Assembly: GCA_004352715.1 (NCBI GenBank)
Contig: SCFE01000052.1
Location: 475,254-539,253 of the forward strand
DNA from: Hofstenia miamia
Lineage: Eukaryota; Xenacoelomorpha; Acoela
DNA: 64,000 nucleotides
Reading direction: 5' to 3'
Position numbers and translations under genes: made by a program. The notes beneath the pieces were generated by a model. It searched no databases. It saw nothing but the letters and a program-made list of their open reading frames with translations, and had not been told where the DNA came from. Below are positions 22,229-34,619 of this stretch, piece after piece (position 1 is the stretch's first letter; the number at the start of each line of letters is the position of its first letter).

Positions 22229-22299
22229 CATGAATATGAATACTGTCAAACCTGATTCTAATCTTGATTTGAGCTGGAAAGTATCTGTCAACCCTCAAA
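22229..22299 (+). repeat. 71-bp direct repeat, copy 2
   Basis: This matches 21941-22011. It is followed by several ATCTGAT/ACCTGATC variants (22299-22335) that extend the same theme. Confidence 0.8.
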
Positions 22300-22339
22300 C
22301 CTGATCTGATCTGACCTGATCAATCAATAGATCTGATTC

Positions 22340-25300
22340 AATACAAGCTGAAACTACACTCACTTGGATTGATGAATAATTTTTATAATAATTTATAAAC
22401 ATTTGTATAGTAAATCAAAAACATATACTTCACAAGTTTCGAATTTTTTATTTGCATGTGGAGGTCCTTGCACGAGACCAGTCTGAATAATGAAATAACT
22501 GCATCTTTTCTAGTTTGACCGTAAAAAATTCAAAATTTTCTGGCGATATCCAATGCTTTATTATATATTTTTATGTATCTTTTTGTGGTGCAGATATTTC
22601 AGTTTTTCACCCATTAAGTGAATGAAATGTCAAACAAAGTGTGCTTTGAGAATTATCTAACGCTGTCTGCACTGCCAATCAACTTCCAATGCGTATAATA
22701 AATGAAATTAATGTATAACATAATTTTAATAAATTTGATATTTTGAAATAATATACTTAGCTCTCAAGAACAACAATTACAATTGATCTAGTCATGTTGT
22801 TATATTATATTCAGAATTTCACTTGAATTTGTATTAATTGTATATTTACATGAATGCCTGCTAATATTTATTTACAATTATTAAAGCTATAAATAGTTGA
22901 TATCATTACGCCAGTTTCAATTTGTAGACTTATTTACATATAAACAATTCCGATTTACATTAATAATTTAGAATCATTTTGAATATTAAGCAAACAAAAT
23001 TCAAATATATATTAATATTTTATAAATATTATAAATGGCTGTCGAATTTTCAAATTTGATTGAATCTTTGCAAAAATTTTGTTCAATGAATTCTATTCTC
23101 TGCCGTGTCCTTTTTCATGTATACTACAGCAAAACAATTTAACATAAATCACAAATATAAATTTATAATGTTGAGTTACGTACAAAAAATAATAAAAATA
23201 GAAATGAGCTATAAATAGACCACTGTTAATAGATAGATTTTTTTCGGAAAATTGTTTAAACAATTTGCTGACTGTAGCGATTCAAGGCTATAGTTTGCAA
23301 AATAATTTGATTTTGACAAATCCAATTGCAGCAGAATTTGGAAATTCTCTCATCTCTGTTTGCACTAGATTCATGATAAATGTGTCAAAAGTATTGCCAA
23401 AATCTGAATTATCAAATTTTGTATATTAGAATTTGTTAAAATTTTACAGCATCTAAGCTTAAAAGCTTACAATTTTGTTTTGTTTTGAACATAAACAAAT
23501 TATAGAATAAATCAATCATTTATTTTAGTGAATATATATTTGAAATATTTAAATTTTAGTATAATTTTTTACATTTTTGTATGAAAATTACGGAAGGACA
23601 TCGGCAGAATTAAATTGTCTTTGTATTTTAGGAAAATGCAATTTCTAAAGAAATTAAATTTCTAAGAAATTGATTTTAAGTGCTTTGTTAAGTTTTAAAG
23701 CCTACTCCGTAAAATATGCTCTTAATGCTATACAAAGGATTTATATTCTCAAGTCTACAAAAGTTTTGTTGTATTTTCATCCAAATCTACAAAATTATGG
23801 TAGTATTTTAAATTTTAAAATACTCGAATATAGGTAAAATATAAATATATAGACGATGGAAATCACTTGCTTGGGAATTTAGCTGCTATAAATATATTCT
23901 ATAATATAAAAATATATTGATTTATCCAGTTGCATTAGTGCTATCCAATACTCAAATACGTACAAATTGCTATTCAAAAAGTTATTAATATGTTTGTTTG
24001 TCGAATTCAGCTAAAAATTTACTTTCACAAGATTTTATGGTGTAAGACATCCTAGACAGTAAATCTACTTCAAAACAATAAACACAGTCCTCATTTCGAG
24101 AGCGTAGATAGCAATTGTGTCAGGGTCGGAAGGTTTGCATTTGATTTGAAAAAATGTTTAATAATTATTTATAAAAATGATTTTACATGCAATTTGAATA
24201 ACTCTGTTACTTTTTAAGACACCTAATATAAATACAATTGGCTTACAAGATTTTTTCTAAGAAATCAACAATCTATTTTTCATTTAATATCGATCAAATT
24301 TACAGTAAAATTCGTTCTGCTAGTATTAGAATAGTTTTGGATCGATTTGAAAAATCTAATTTAAATTCCTTAATTAAATATATAATTTTTTCGTTTTTGA
24401 ATGAAAATTAAGTTTTTAGTTATTAGCTATTTAATCAGTTAAGTAACAAACATTATAATAACTATAATTATTATAAATAATAGCCAAGTAAAATTTGGGC
24501 TTTGGATTACGCTTAGAATTAGTGAAAATTTATTAAAATATTGTTACGAATAATTTTTAATTTGTGTTTGTGAAACACACTGACTGAAAGCCCATACAAA
24601 AAGGGTCATTTGACAAAAATTTCAGAGTTTTAATTTTTAAAAATTGAGATCCATTATCAAATTTCTATATAAAATTACTAAAGAAATCTGAGATAAATAA
24701 AAAACGTGTTCCTTAGAAATACTATTCTTAAATTATTATCGATTTAGAAAACCGTTATTAACTACATTGCATGAATCAGTAATTTCATCTTTATGAAAAT
24801 ATTTATAATTTTGATAAAATGTATTTTATCTAAATATTTCAGTTATAATTGTCTTCTAAAAATTATAAGAACCTATTTTGAAATCAATCATTTTTTCGAT
24901 AACCCCTTCAAAATGGTTATTTTCTCAATTTATAAATTTGAATAGACAATAACATTTAAATTGTAAGTATTTTAGAATAGATATTTCTTGCCAATATTGC
25001 AGGTATTCAAAATATCTCTGAGAAATATGCAAATGTGGCCTTGTTTCTTTGGTAATTATGCAGTGATGATGGATTCTATATCAGGAGTTGAGAACCATGA
25101 TGGGCTAACTCTCATTGGAATAATTGACTAATTTGTGTATTATACATTAAATAATTCAGTAACATATTTTTCCTATTTACTAAATGCTTTTAATTATGTC
25201 AGCAATATATTTATCACCATTAAAATAAATATGTTAACAATATCATTTTACACCTTTTTATTAAAACAATGTGGGCTAGCACACTATGGCTCTCAGCCCC

Positions 25301-26000
25301 TCATATGTTGTATGTTGTAAACAAAAATTTTAAAAAAATTTCGCTAAAGCCTAAATATAGTGATGAAAAAATCTTTGTTCTAAAAATTGTAAATTTTCAT
25401 GGTTTCATTAAGTACTGGTTATAACTGAATGTTTGAGAGACAAAATCTAAATTTCAACAAACAAGAATACGTAATTGAAATAACTGCATTAAATCAATTA
25501 TAATAATGTAAATATGAACTGTTTTTATAAATTACATTTTGTATATGTATTTTCAATTCATTTTTTTGGTTTCTATTCCATCTTCTCGAATTAAAATTAG
25601 TCTTGCAGCCAGGTGGAGACCAATTTCTATATTTATCTAAGCATAAAAATCCCTTTGTGAAAATCATGTTTCAAGCTCGAACTTATATTAAAAATGATTT
25701 TCATGTGCCTTTACAAACAATATTTGCTGTGGCAACAGGTCATCTAATTTTTGTGAAAACCCATAACTCATTTAACTATATATATAAAGCTGACAATGAT
25801 GATTCTTAAAAATATAAATTTTTAGTGTATGTGTTGGGTCATGCAAGTTTGCATTTATATCAACTTATGATCAGATTTCACATAGTGCCTGATGAAAATA
25901 CAGATATTGAAAAAATTAGTGACTAGTGTACACATTGCACTTATGTTGGAGTGAAATCAGTATTTAATATGATTAATGAGATGTCAAAATATTAATGTTA
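22340..26000. other. No gene recognised; very AT-rich
   Basis: Long AT-rich stretch without recognisable coding, TIRs or GC patches. A 68-residue open frame at 25603-25809 has balanced composition but no domain I can name. Confidence 0.6.
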
Positions 26001-26005
26001 TCTTA

Positions 26006-26548
26006 AGGTGTGTTCCCATTATCGACTTTTATCCTCTGTCAAGAAATCGGTCATAAAAGTCGATAGTGTGAACACTCTATCTGCTATTTTATCTGCTGAT
26101 AAAAGTCGATAGTCTGAACGCTCCATCCGATTTTTTGGCAAAACAGCCAGATTACTATCATCTGATAATTTATCAGCTGATAAAAATCGATAGTCTGAAC
26201 GGTACTAAAACTAGTCGAATAGCTACTTGAAACTAATTGCTTACTTCTCAAGTAGGGAACAGACTTCCAAAACGTAAATTATTGTCGTTGAAATATTTCA
26301 ACTTCAAAATATGTAAACATTGTTTAGATTCCAAGACAAACCAATCCATAAACAGATGTTGTTGTTTTTCTTACTGTCAATCAAAAGATGATAATTTATC
26401 ATCTGATAAAAAATCGATAGTCTGAACGCTCTTCCAACTCCGCATTTTCTGATAAAAAATCGGATGATAAAAAATCGCCAATGTGAACGAAAATAATTGC
26501 ATTTTCGATTAAAATCTGCTGATAAAAGTCGATAGTGGGAACACACCT
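26006..26548. mobile_element. 543-bp MITE with TTA target duplication (PIF/Harbinger-like)
   Basis: The ends are inverted repeats of about 28 bp with one mismatch, beginning AGGTGTGTTCCC and ending GGGAACACACCT. TTA flanks both sides (26003-26005 and 26549-26551). A 3-bp TTA duplication is the PIF/Harbinger signature. The interior repeats the right-terminal motif GATAAAAGTCGATAGT followed by TGAACGCTC at about 26052, 26096, 26177, 26403 and 26449, all in the orientation of the right end. There is no transposase, so movement would depend on a Harbinger-type element elsewhere. Confidence 0.85.
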
Positions 26549-26559
26549 TTACAAGTTTT

Positions 26560-28930
26560 GTGTATTTGTCAATTTCTTATAAACTATATTCCAACCAACG
26601 AACTACTGCTTTAAATTCCAAGTGGGCTGTAAAAACTTTTCTTTATCTAAAACTGATCAATTTGTAGGGAATTAAGTAAACAGAGATTTATTATAAAATT
26701 AGAAACTGCTTTATTAATGCAATTACCATTTTACACAAATTATGATAAACTTGCATTTGCCATGTTTTTTAAAGAAACAGATGGATGCACTATCACTGCA
26801 GTGAGCCAGATATTACGAATTATTTTAATTGTTTATTTATCCAATGAAATTGTCGAACAGACTAACTTCTCATTTGAGAATTCACTATTTTATCTGTAGT
26901 CTTCGACGCTTTCTTTTCTTCACAATTGTAGCTTAAGGTAATTTTAATTAATAAAAAACAAAATAGTTTTTAAATGTTAACTTAACACGTTTCAGTCTTG
27001 TAATATTTAAACATACAGAAGAATGTCTCAAACACACATTAAATTAAAATTGAATTACAAATTACATTTCAGAAAATTTAGGACTAATTAATGTTCAAAG
27101 CCATTAGATATTTACTGTTTTAGCAATAATCTATACATTTAAATGTACTAATAAATTAATATTAAAGGAATTTATAGATTGTATTTTCTACTTGAAAGAG
27201 CCAACCGCTCCCTATGACGCCATATTAGTGAAGCCATAAGAAATGTGATGATGAAACATTGAAATCTACCTAATTATAGTTACTTCTTGGGAATCATTTG
27301 AAAAAATATTCCTCTTGTGAAAGTTTTGTGCAAAAAGAAACAAAAACGTTCAAAATACAATTTAATAGGATTATCAACGTATATGAAGGCTAAACCTTAG
27401 GATCTGGTTTATGAGTTATTAATCAAATAAAATTTGTATTTTCAGACAACGGACCCATATACTTAATTCTAGTTTTAAACAAATTAATCTTATCATTAGA
27501 TATTAACTTTAAGGTTGTAAATCATTTAACATAAGTGTTTTGGCATTTCATGCTATTTTTATTGGCGTGACTATTCTTGACATCCACATGCCATTGACAT
27601 TGTCTATTTAGTTCTGATGCTGGAATTGTTTGGTTTTTTTTGTTTCAAATGTGCTATATGACATAATATTGTTGGTTCTTAAAAATAACTAGAAATACAG
27701 AGCAGTAGTAGTTTATTTCTGCAAGTTTTCAACAACATAAAACATTTCTTAAGGTTTTCTTTTAATGGGTTTGTCTACTAAATTAGAAAAAAGAACATTT
27801 GTATTAACACTTGAATTTCTAGACCTGCACTTCTTGTGACACTAATTTTGCGATTATGAAGTATAACTTTTTGGTTACAATTAGAAATTTAACCTGACAC
27901 TAGAACACCGTGACAATATTTTATTAATATTAATTAGCGTGTATTAAGTTTAAAATTCAAAGTGAGGTTATAAAAGTTCAACGACTGCTTCAAAATTTAA
28001 ACGAGTCTTAAGTATTTGGAAATATAATTAGAAATAATCAACAATTATTAAGAAAATGCTTGTTAGAAAACAAAGTTTTCAAAGTTATGAATTCAATCTC
28101 TTTGCTTAGTTGATCCATGATTATCATCGTTCCTTCAGCTAAAGATAGCATCCACTTTATATACTTCGAATAATAAATTTGTTTCAATTAAATAAGTACT
28201 GTTCATATCATTTGTTGGAAAGCGAAAAATTAAAAATTAATGATCATACATACTGGGCAATTGGATTCATTATTCGTTTTTATTACGAAATAGAAAACAT
28301 TATAGTCAAAGTTGTAAGAGAATTTTGTTTTATTAATTAATCAGTAATTTTTCTGCATATGAATATATGATCCTCAGCTTTGTCATAATAAGTAAGTTGA
28401 GTTGGTAAAATAGTGGTGCATCAATAATTGTAAAAATTGCTATTTCAATGGCTTATGTAAGTGTGATTATCAAATTATTAATGTTATTTTATTAATAAAT
28501 TTTTTGAAATTTATGTTATTCAATTTGGTATTTTGGCAATATTTTTATTTTTCAATTTCTAAAAAATATTAATTTCTGCCAATTAGAAATCATTAAATTA
28601 ATGTTTCAAATTGAATACCTTTATTGATGATATTCAATATTTAGAAAACAAGACATGTGCATTTTTGTCTAAGGCGGACGCACACATTAGGGAGATGTTG
28701 CGTGAAAATTGATTAAGTTGCTCTTGGAGCACCTCCCAGATGTATGCGTGGACTTGGAAAATTGCCTGTAACATCAATGCCAATGCCAAAACATTGTGCA
28801 CAAAGATAAAGGAAAATCAATTAGTTTTTTGCGGCAGTATTTTGCTGATGAGTGGCCCGTCCTAATGTCATTCTTAGTTCATAATTCATGACTAGTTTAT
28901 AACTTCGCAATTTACTATTTTAAGAGCTAT
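26560..28930. other. No gene recognised
   Basis: AT-rich filler. A slightly GC-richer patch at 28670-28860 (starting AAGGCGGACGCACACATT) may be a decayed transposon end but has no partner. Confidence 0.55.
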
Positions 28931-28935
28931 AAATT

Positions 28936-28940
<5 letters not shown>

Positions 28941-29003
<63 letters not shown>
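28941..29003. repeat. Compound (TA)n microsatellite
   Basis: Two TA runs (28941-28970 and 28974-29002) separated by TTC. All open frames across it are artefacts of the repeat. Confidence 0.95.
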
Positions 29004-29008
<5 letters not shown>

Positions 29009-29009
29009 C

Positions 29010-32000
29010 TATTAATTAAACATATATAAATATATATATATAATGATAATAAGATATAATATTTCAAATGTATTGTCGATTTTGTTTTTTCAAATGTCAA
29101 ATGAAAAATTTTGTTGTTCAATAGCGAATGAATGTAATCTTTTAAAGAGTTGAAATATGATTATTTGGAACTTATAAAGTGTGAGAACAATGTGCATTTA
29201 TATGTGCTAAGGAATTTCATGCAATTGGGTCATAAAATTTTCATCTACAAGAAAACTAGTGCGAAGCTTGATAGTTGTTATGAATTAGATAATGATATCA
29301 ATTCTGCAAGGATACTTAGAGAGAAGCATGAGGTTGTAAAATATACTTTCAAATTATCTTAATCATCAACACTGTAATCTTTTTATTAATTTAACTGGCT
29401 ATCACATGTGCGCATTTTCAAGTACTCCCATGAAGGAAATTTATTAGTAAATGTGTAGTAAGAAGTATTCCATTGGGAAACAGTAATGGATATTTGTTAT
29501 ATTAATTGGTGTCATTTAAGTACCAGTCCCGTCAATGAGCTATTCATTTTTCTAATCAATTATCAGATTGGGTGATATATCATTGAAATAATAGCTGAAT
29601 TCATCAAAAAATATGTCAACTAAATTACTGCAGTCTGTTTTCAATACAGTTAATTTATTTCTAATTTTTTCATTGAATAATGCTCTCAAGTGGCAATAAA
29701 GTATTTCAATAATTTGCAAAATATTTTCATGTCTAAGGTAAATTTTTTTTTGGTATTGTATTCAAAGATATTATTCCAGTTATCAGGAGTTTCTTAATAT
29801 AATTACCATATGGCCATATTCTAGTACAATTATAATACTATTTGCCCTTAGTGCTTAATATTACCTACAATTTGGAAAATATTGAGTAGTAAAATACTTT
29901 TCCATGAAGCTTTGCACATTACTAAAACAATCCTTTTTCTACAAAATGAGGCCATGCGATAGCTGACGACAGCATCACTTTCAATGATAGGCAGTGAAAT
30001 ATTTGTGATTTTTTCAAAATGGCCCAAGATTTATGATGCATCCTCTCTGTTGACAAAACCTAGTTAATGTATTCATGATATGTTTTTGACTTAACAACTC
30101 ATATTGCCAAAATGGGGAAGCAAAAACACCAGCTTCAGGTAAATACGCTAAATTACATAATCAAAATTTTGAAAATATTATTAACAAAAGTCCAATAGCA
30201 AGACAATGATTGTGTGAACTCACTTCAAACTTTATAAGAATGCTTATCATATACTATAAAGGTAAAATTCAGGAAAGTACAGACGTATCGGGATTTTCAA
30301 AGATCTAAAATTTAAAAAGTTTGCTAAGGGAGGCGGGTACAAGCCCACTGTATCAAATAGGGCACAATGTCAGCAATGTGCAGTAGTCGCAAATGATTTT
30401 ACAAAATATAGAATTTGTAGTGGATAATTTTATTTTGAATACTTTTCTTCTAGTAAATATAGACAAAGAGGCCACATATTAAGATGATTTTGTTTCTCAT
30501 AAACATAAAATTTAAATTAATGGTCGTTTTGCACCAATGCAAGATGTCATGCTAGACCAATAATAAGCAAGAAATGTGTTAATATTTTTGATACATGTTT
30601 TAGAAATAACAATACTATTATAATATTTACCAAAATATTTTAAAATATACAGTGAAAAGAATCACTTCAATGATATTGCTCTTGAAATGTTTAATGTCTT
30701 AAAACCATCATTGAAAAACTACATGTTTCAAATTAGAATTCATGTATTTAGTTTATGATACTGTTATATTATTGATTATCAAACATATCTTGGATTAAAA
30801 TAATATTAATAATTTTACTTTTAAGATAAAAGAAACGCTTTAAATTCCTTTATTTATCTCTAAGATTATCTGAAAACAATATAAAATAAGATTTACTTCC
30901 ATCTGCAGGGATGCCAAGAAGTTCTTTAACAAAAACTTAATCTACAAAATCCTAAAATTTATTGATAATACTGTCAAAGCAATATATCGTAATATTTTTT
31001 AAAAAAAGCTGATTAGAATTCCTTTCTACCATCAAAGGAAATACATGTACTTGAGAATATTAAAAATTATTAAAATTAAATAAATTTATATACATATATA
31101 TATATATACAGTATTTATATAACCCTAACCCTATATATATATACAGTATTTATATAAATATATATTTTCATGGGAATGCCAAATCATTTGTGCTTTCATA
31201 ATTCAAATTTTTGGCCGATTTGCTGAAGACCAACTAAACCGGGTAACAATGAAAGGCAGATAATTAATTGCTAATATATCCTATCCATATTTCTCGGGAC
31301 TTGCACAATTGTTGGATCAAGTTTAGTACATAATTATTTTTTACACCTTTTTTTATTTTCCCATGCGCGGTCCCATTTTATATCATAGGCAATACAATTG
31401 GGCTCCTTATAATGTCTATTGTAATGATAACTTTGTTAATTCATTCAACTCTGATTTAATGTATAAGTTGGCATGTTTTCGAGAATTCTTAATTGGGCTT
31501 CACTTTAAAATATGACTTGAAATTTGGAAGAATAAATTTTCAATTCTACATTGTTTTCGGTTAAAAATGTTGCAAGTCATTCATAATTTTATAGAATCAC
31601 ACAACTTAAATATATTGTTTTCTAATCTGAATTTCTGAAATTGAATCTATGATTCTAGTGTTTTGGTGAAGAACGTAATTTCTGTCACCATGCTACTTCT
31701 CAATACCAAATCTTAGATAAACAAAAAAAAACCTAGACTAAACAAAACAATATAGTTTAGGTATTTGTGTAAATGTTATAACGTTCTTTCCATATAAAAA
31801 AAATTATTAGAATTTGGAGCCAATCATAATATATATCGTTGTAGAGAGCTTGAAAAAAGCAAAATTACTTCTGTTTCCAAAATATCATTTTCTCAATAAA
31901 TTTCAATCAAGTTTGATTTTATTAGTTTTCCATTTAGTTAAAGTACAAAAGAATATGCTTGCCAAACTAAAATACCTTCAAATAAGATAAATATCACTTT

Positions 32001-33390
32001 ATCGCCATCACTATACTTTTGGTAGAGTTTGTAAAATATTAATAAATAATGAAAATTTATACAACTAATGTTGAAAAAACGCTAAGGCAATCACAAAGTT
32101 GAAGTAAGTTCTTGAAAACTAAATTACAACTATTTAGAGAAAATAATAAAGTATTTTTGAGAGTTTTAGGTAGTTGCGAACGAAAATTCTAATGAATAAT
32201 GATAATTTTGTTAAATAGGAATAAGTTTCTGCTGAATACAAAGATTATGATCTTATTTTTATTGTGAAGACTTCGCATCTTTAGTATTCAGCATGAATTT
32301 TGAGCGCCTGAATCTCTAGAAATCCCTCATTCAATTGAAATCCAATTCTATGTGGAATGTCTTTGGATCACGAATTGACTTAGATTACTTGCTTAGTTGA
32401 TATTTTCTGAAAAAGTTATTAAACAAATTGAGATTCAAGATTTTTTATACTGTTAAATTATTAAACTGGACATTTAGGGTACTCTGGACACCACGGACAT
32501 TGTTCATTTGGTCATGCAAGTTTAGAATTCGACAAAAAATAGCTCAATAAAACAACAATATAAAAACTCAAAATATTAAAAAATTTTGAAAACTAAAATT
32601 TTGAGATTTTTTGGAGTGAAATATGCAATAACTAGTCAATTCAGTTGTTCTCATTTTGTACATTAATTATTTGAAATATTTTGACACATTATTTTCAGTA
32701 TTTTCCTTCCGGTAATTTGCTACTTCGAGAAATATTTGTATTTATGTAGAACTTTTCTTTTTCTTAGGAAGAAGTTTCCGGCATGATAGTGAATTATGAA
32801 ATAATATTCGTATTCGCATTTATAAATGCTTTTGATTTTGTTACATATCTCATTAATTTTTACTTGTCAGCAAGCTCTCAAACTAATTAAATTAGAAATC
32901 AATTCTCAATAATTTTGCTTTAGTAATGAAGCTCTGCAAAGTTCAATCATGAATCAAATCCAATATCATAATTGAGGCTAAAAAATCAATGCTCAAACCC
33001 ATCTTTGCCAACGAAATAGATATGTTTATAAACCTTTTCATGTTGTGTAGTCTATAAATCATTTTAAGATCCCCTTAGAAGAAAAGAACGATGTTATTTG
33101 CACAAAATGTTACCGGTATATATCTGTCACAAATCGTCTTTCACGCCATATGTGACAATACTGAAACTGTCAAGCCATTTGAATTCAGTAGTTTTAGCAA
33201 ATTATATTGCTGCAAATGGGCATTTTCAATTTAAAGATGGCTTTATGAAAAAGATAAATTGCATTAAAAATTTTCCAAAAATCACTATGTAAAACAAGGG
33301 TCAGTATCTAGCATACAAGATATAGTAGTGGCTTTACATTTTTCTTATCATAAAAATTAATTTTCTCTGCTTCTGGTTTTTCCATTAAAA
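29010..33390. other. No gene recognised
   Basis: AT-rich sequence. Short open frames (29150-29362, 33098-33292) show no domains. A duplicated microsatellite with a telomere-like insert lies at 31.1 kb. Confidence 0.55.
31099..31157. repeat. Duplicated (TA)n-ACAGTATTTATATA unit around CCCTAACCCTA
   Basis: TATATACAGTATTTATATA occurs twice, ending at about 31121 and 31156. The copies are separated by CCCTAACCCTA (31123-31133), almost two TTAGGG-type telomere units on the complementary strand. It could be an end-joining scar or chance in low-complexity DNA. Confidence 0.7.
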
Positions 33391-33394
33391 AATA

Positions 33395-34609
33395 CAGGGC
33401 GTCAAGCCTAAAGGTCAGGATCCTAAGATATAATGCTACGCAAAAGCAAAAGTGTGGAACAAAACAAATTTATTTCATTCAAAATGACACATAGCCTTTA
33501 TGAAATTCTAGTTATAGAGTTCTAGGTGTTTGCCATTTTCATCTAGGAGGCGTTGTAATGGATGGTGACAATTTCGAAAAACTGATGTCAGCATATCCTG
33601 TGCATTGCATTGAAATAAATCTCTTATTCGTTCCTTGAGATTATCAATATTGTTAGATTGCATCGAATACACATTTGACTGGATAAAGCACCAAATGAAG
33701 AAATTGCACGAGGTTAAATGGGATGACCGCGGTTAATGTTGATGAACTGCGTCCTACCCATATGTTGAGAAACACTTCTTTGAACTAGTTTCTCGCAATG
33801 ATTGACTGTTGGATAAAGCTGCTTACGAAGTATTACCAAGTACGGTTCACTTGTAACAAGCTCATTAAAAAAGAAGAGATCATAAATATTTCAAGACGAA
33901 ATTGGTGCTCATACAGTTGTTATTGGTAAATGAAAGGGCATCGGCGAATAGCAGTGAAGATTACCTTTAAACCAATAACGGCATTTGGGTCAGTTAACCC
34001 CTCCACGCAAATAAAAATGGGTTTCTTCTGAAAAAGTTAGTTTTAGCAAATGTTGATCATCATTCGCACTGCGTTAAAGTTCTGCTGTCGCAAAGTTCAT
34101 TCGACAATACTCATCATCTCGTAAGGACTGAACAGTTTGTAGTTTATATGGATGATAAGCTTTCGATTTAAGAAATTTTCGAATAGATCCATGGCTTGCC
34201 CTACAGCAGTGGCAGCATATATCAATGAAAATGTCGAACACTCAGAGAAATTCGCCTTCGCATTGTCCAATGAAGCTCCTGATGTTGCAGGTTTTGTTTT
34301 TTCTCTTACCAAATTCAAAACATTACCTGTTGTCATTATTTGATCATTCCACTTCTTTATTGTTTCATCATTTGGGGCTGCTATATTCTTTTGAAACACT
34401 GATCTAAATTTCATGGAACCACACTTTCCATATTTTCTTACTACGCAGCACATTTTTTCTCTCTGTTGCACACTGTAAGACAAGTAAAAAACGAAATTTA
34501 AAACACAAATGCTAATCAATAATGGTCTTTGAACTGCAAATATCATTATGCCCTGGGAAAAAAATTTTTACACGCAATTGAATTGCCGAGATTTGGGCTT
34601 GACACCTTG
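33395..34609 (-). mobile_element. Mariner-like (Tc1/mariner superfamily) element, inactive
   Basis: The ends are inverted: left CAGGGCGTCAAGCCTAA, right (reverse-complemented) CAAGGTGTCAAGCCCAA, 14 of 17 matching. TA flanks both sides (33393-33394 and 34610-34611), the Tc1/mariner target duplication. The 1215-bp length fits a simple one-gene transposon. A decayed transposase fills the minus strand. Confidence 0.85.
33510..34510 (-). pseudogene. Decayed mariner-like transposase
   Basis: Read on the minus strand from about 34500, the N-terminal helix-turn-helix region is recognisable: VVRKYGKCGSMKFRSVFQK, then ETIKKWNDQIMTTGNVLN. Then YKLQTVQSLRDDEYCRMNFA (about 34085-34145), ETHFYLRGGVN with PKCRYW (about 33980-34045), LVTSEPYLVILRKQLYPTV (about 33815-33870), and a C-terminal block DNLKERIRDLFQ to RLLDENGKHLEL (about 33510-33645). 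This layout matches mariner-like transposases common in arthropods and other invertebrates. The first catalytic position reads SEETHF where the family has SDEAHF, the middle QDGA block is unrecognisable, and the third acidic residue appears as Asn (SCNFFIW). Several stops and frameshifts confirm it is dead. Confidence 0.8.
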
Positions 34610-34619
34610 TATATTAAAA

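Noticed and set aside
28670-28860. GC-richer patch starting AAGGCGGACGCACACATT
   Set aside because: Looks like a transposon terminus, but no inverted partner or target duplication could be found.
29150-29362. 70-residue open frame
   Set aside because: No domain, no splice or promoter context; length is within chance expectation for this much sequence.
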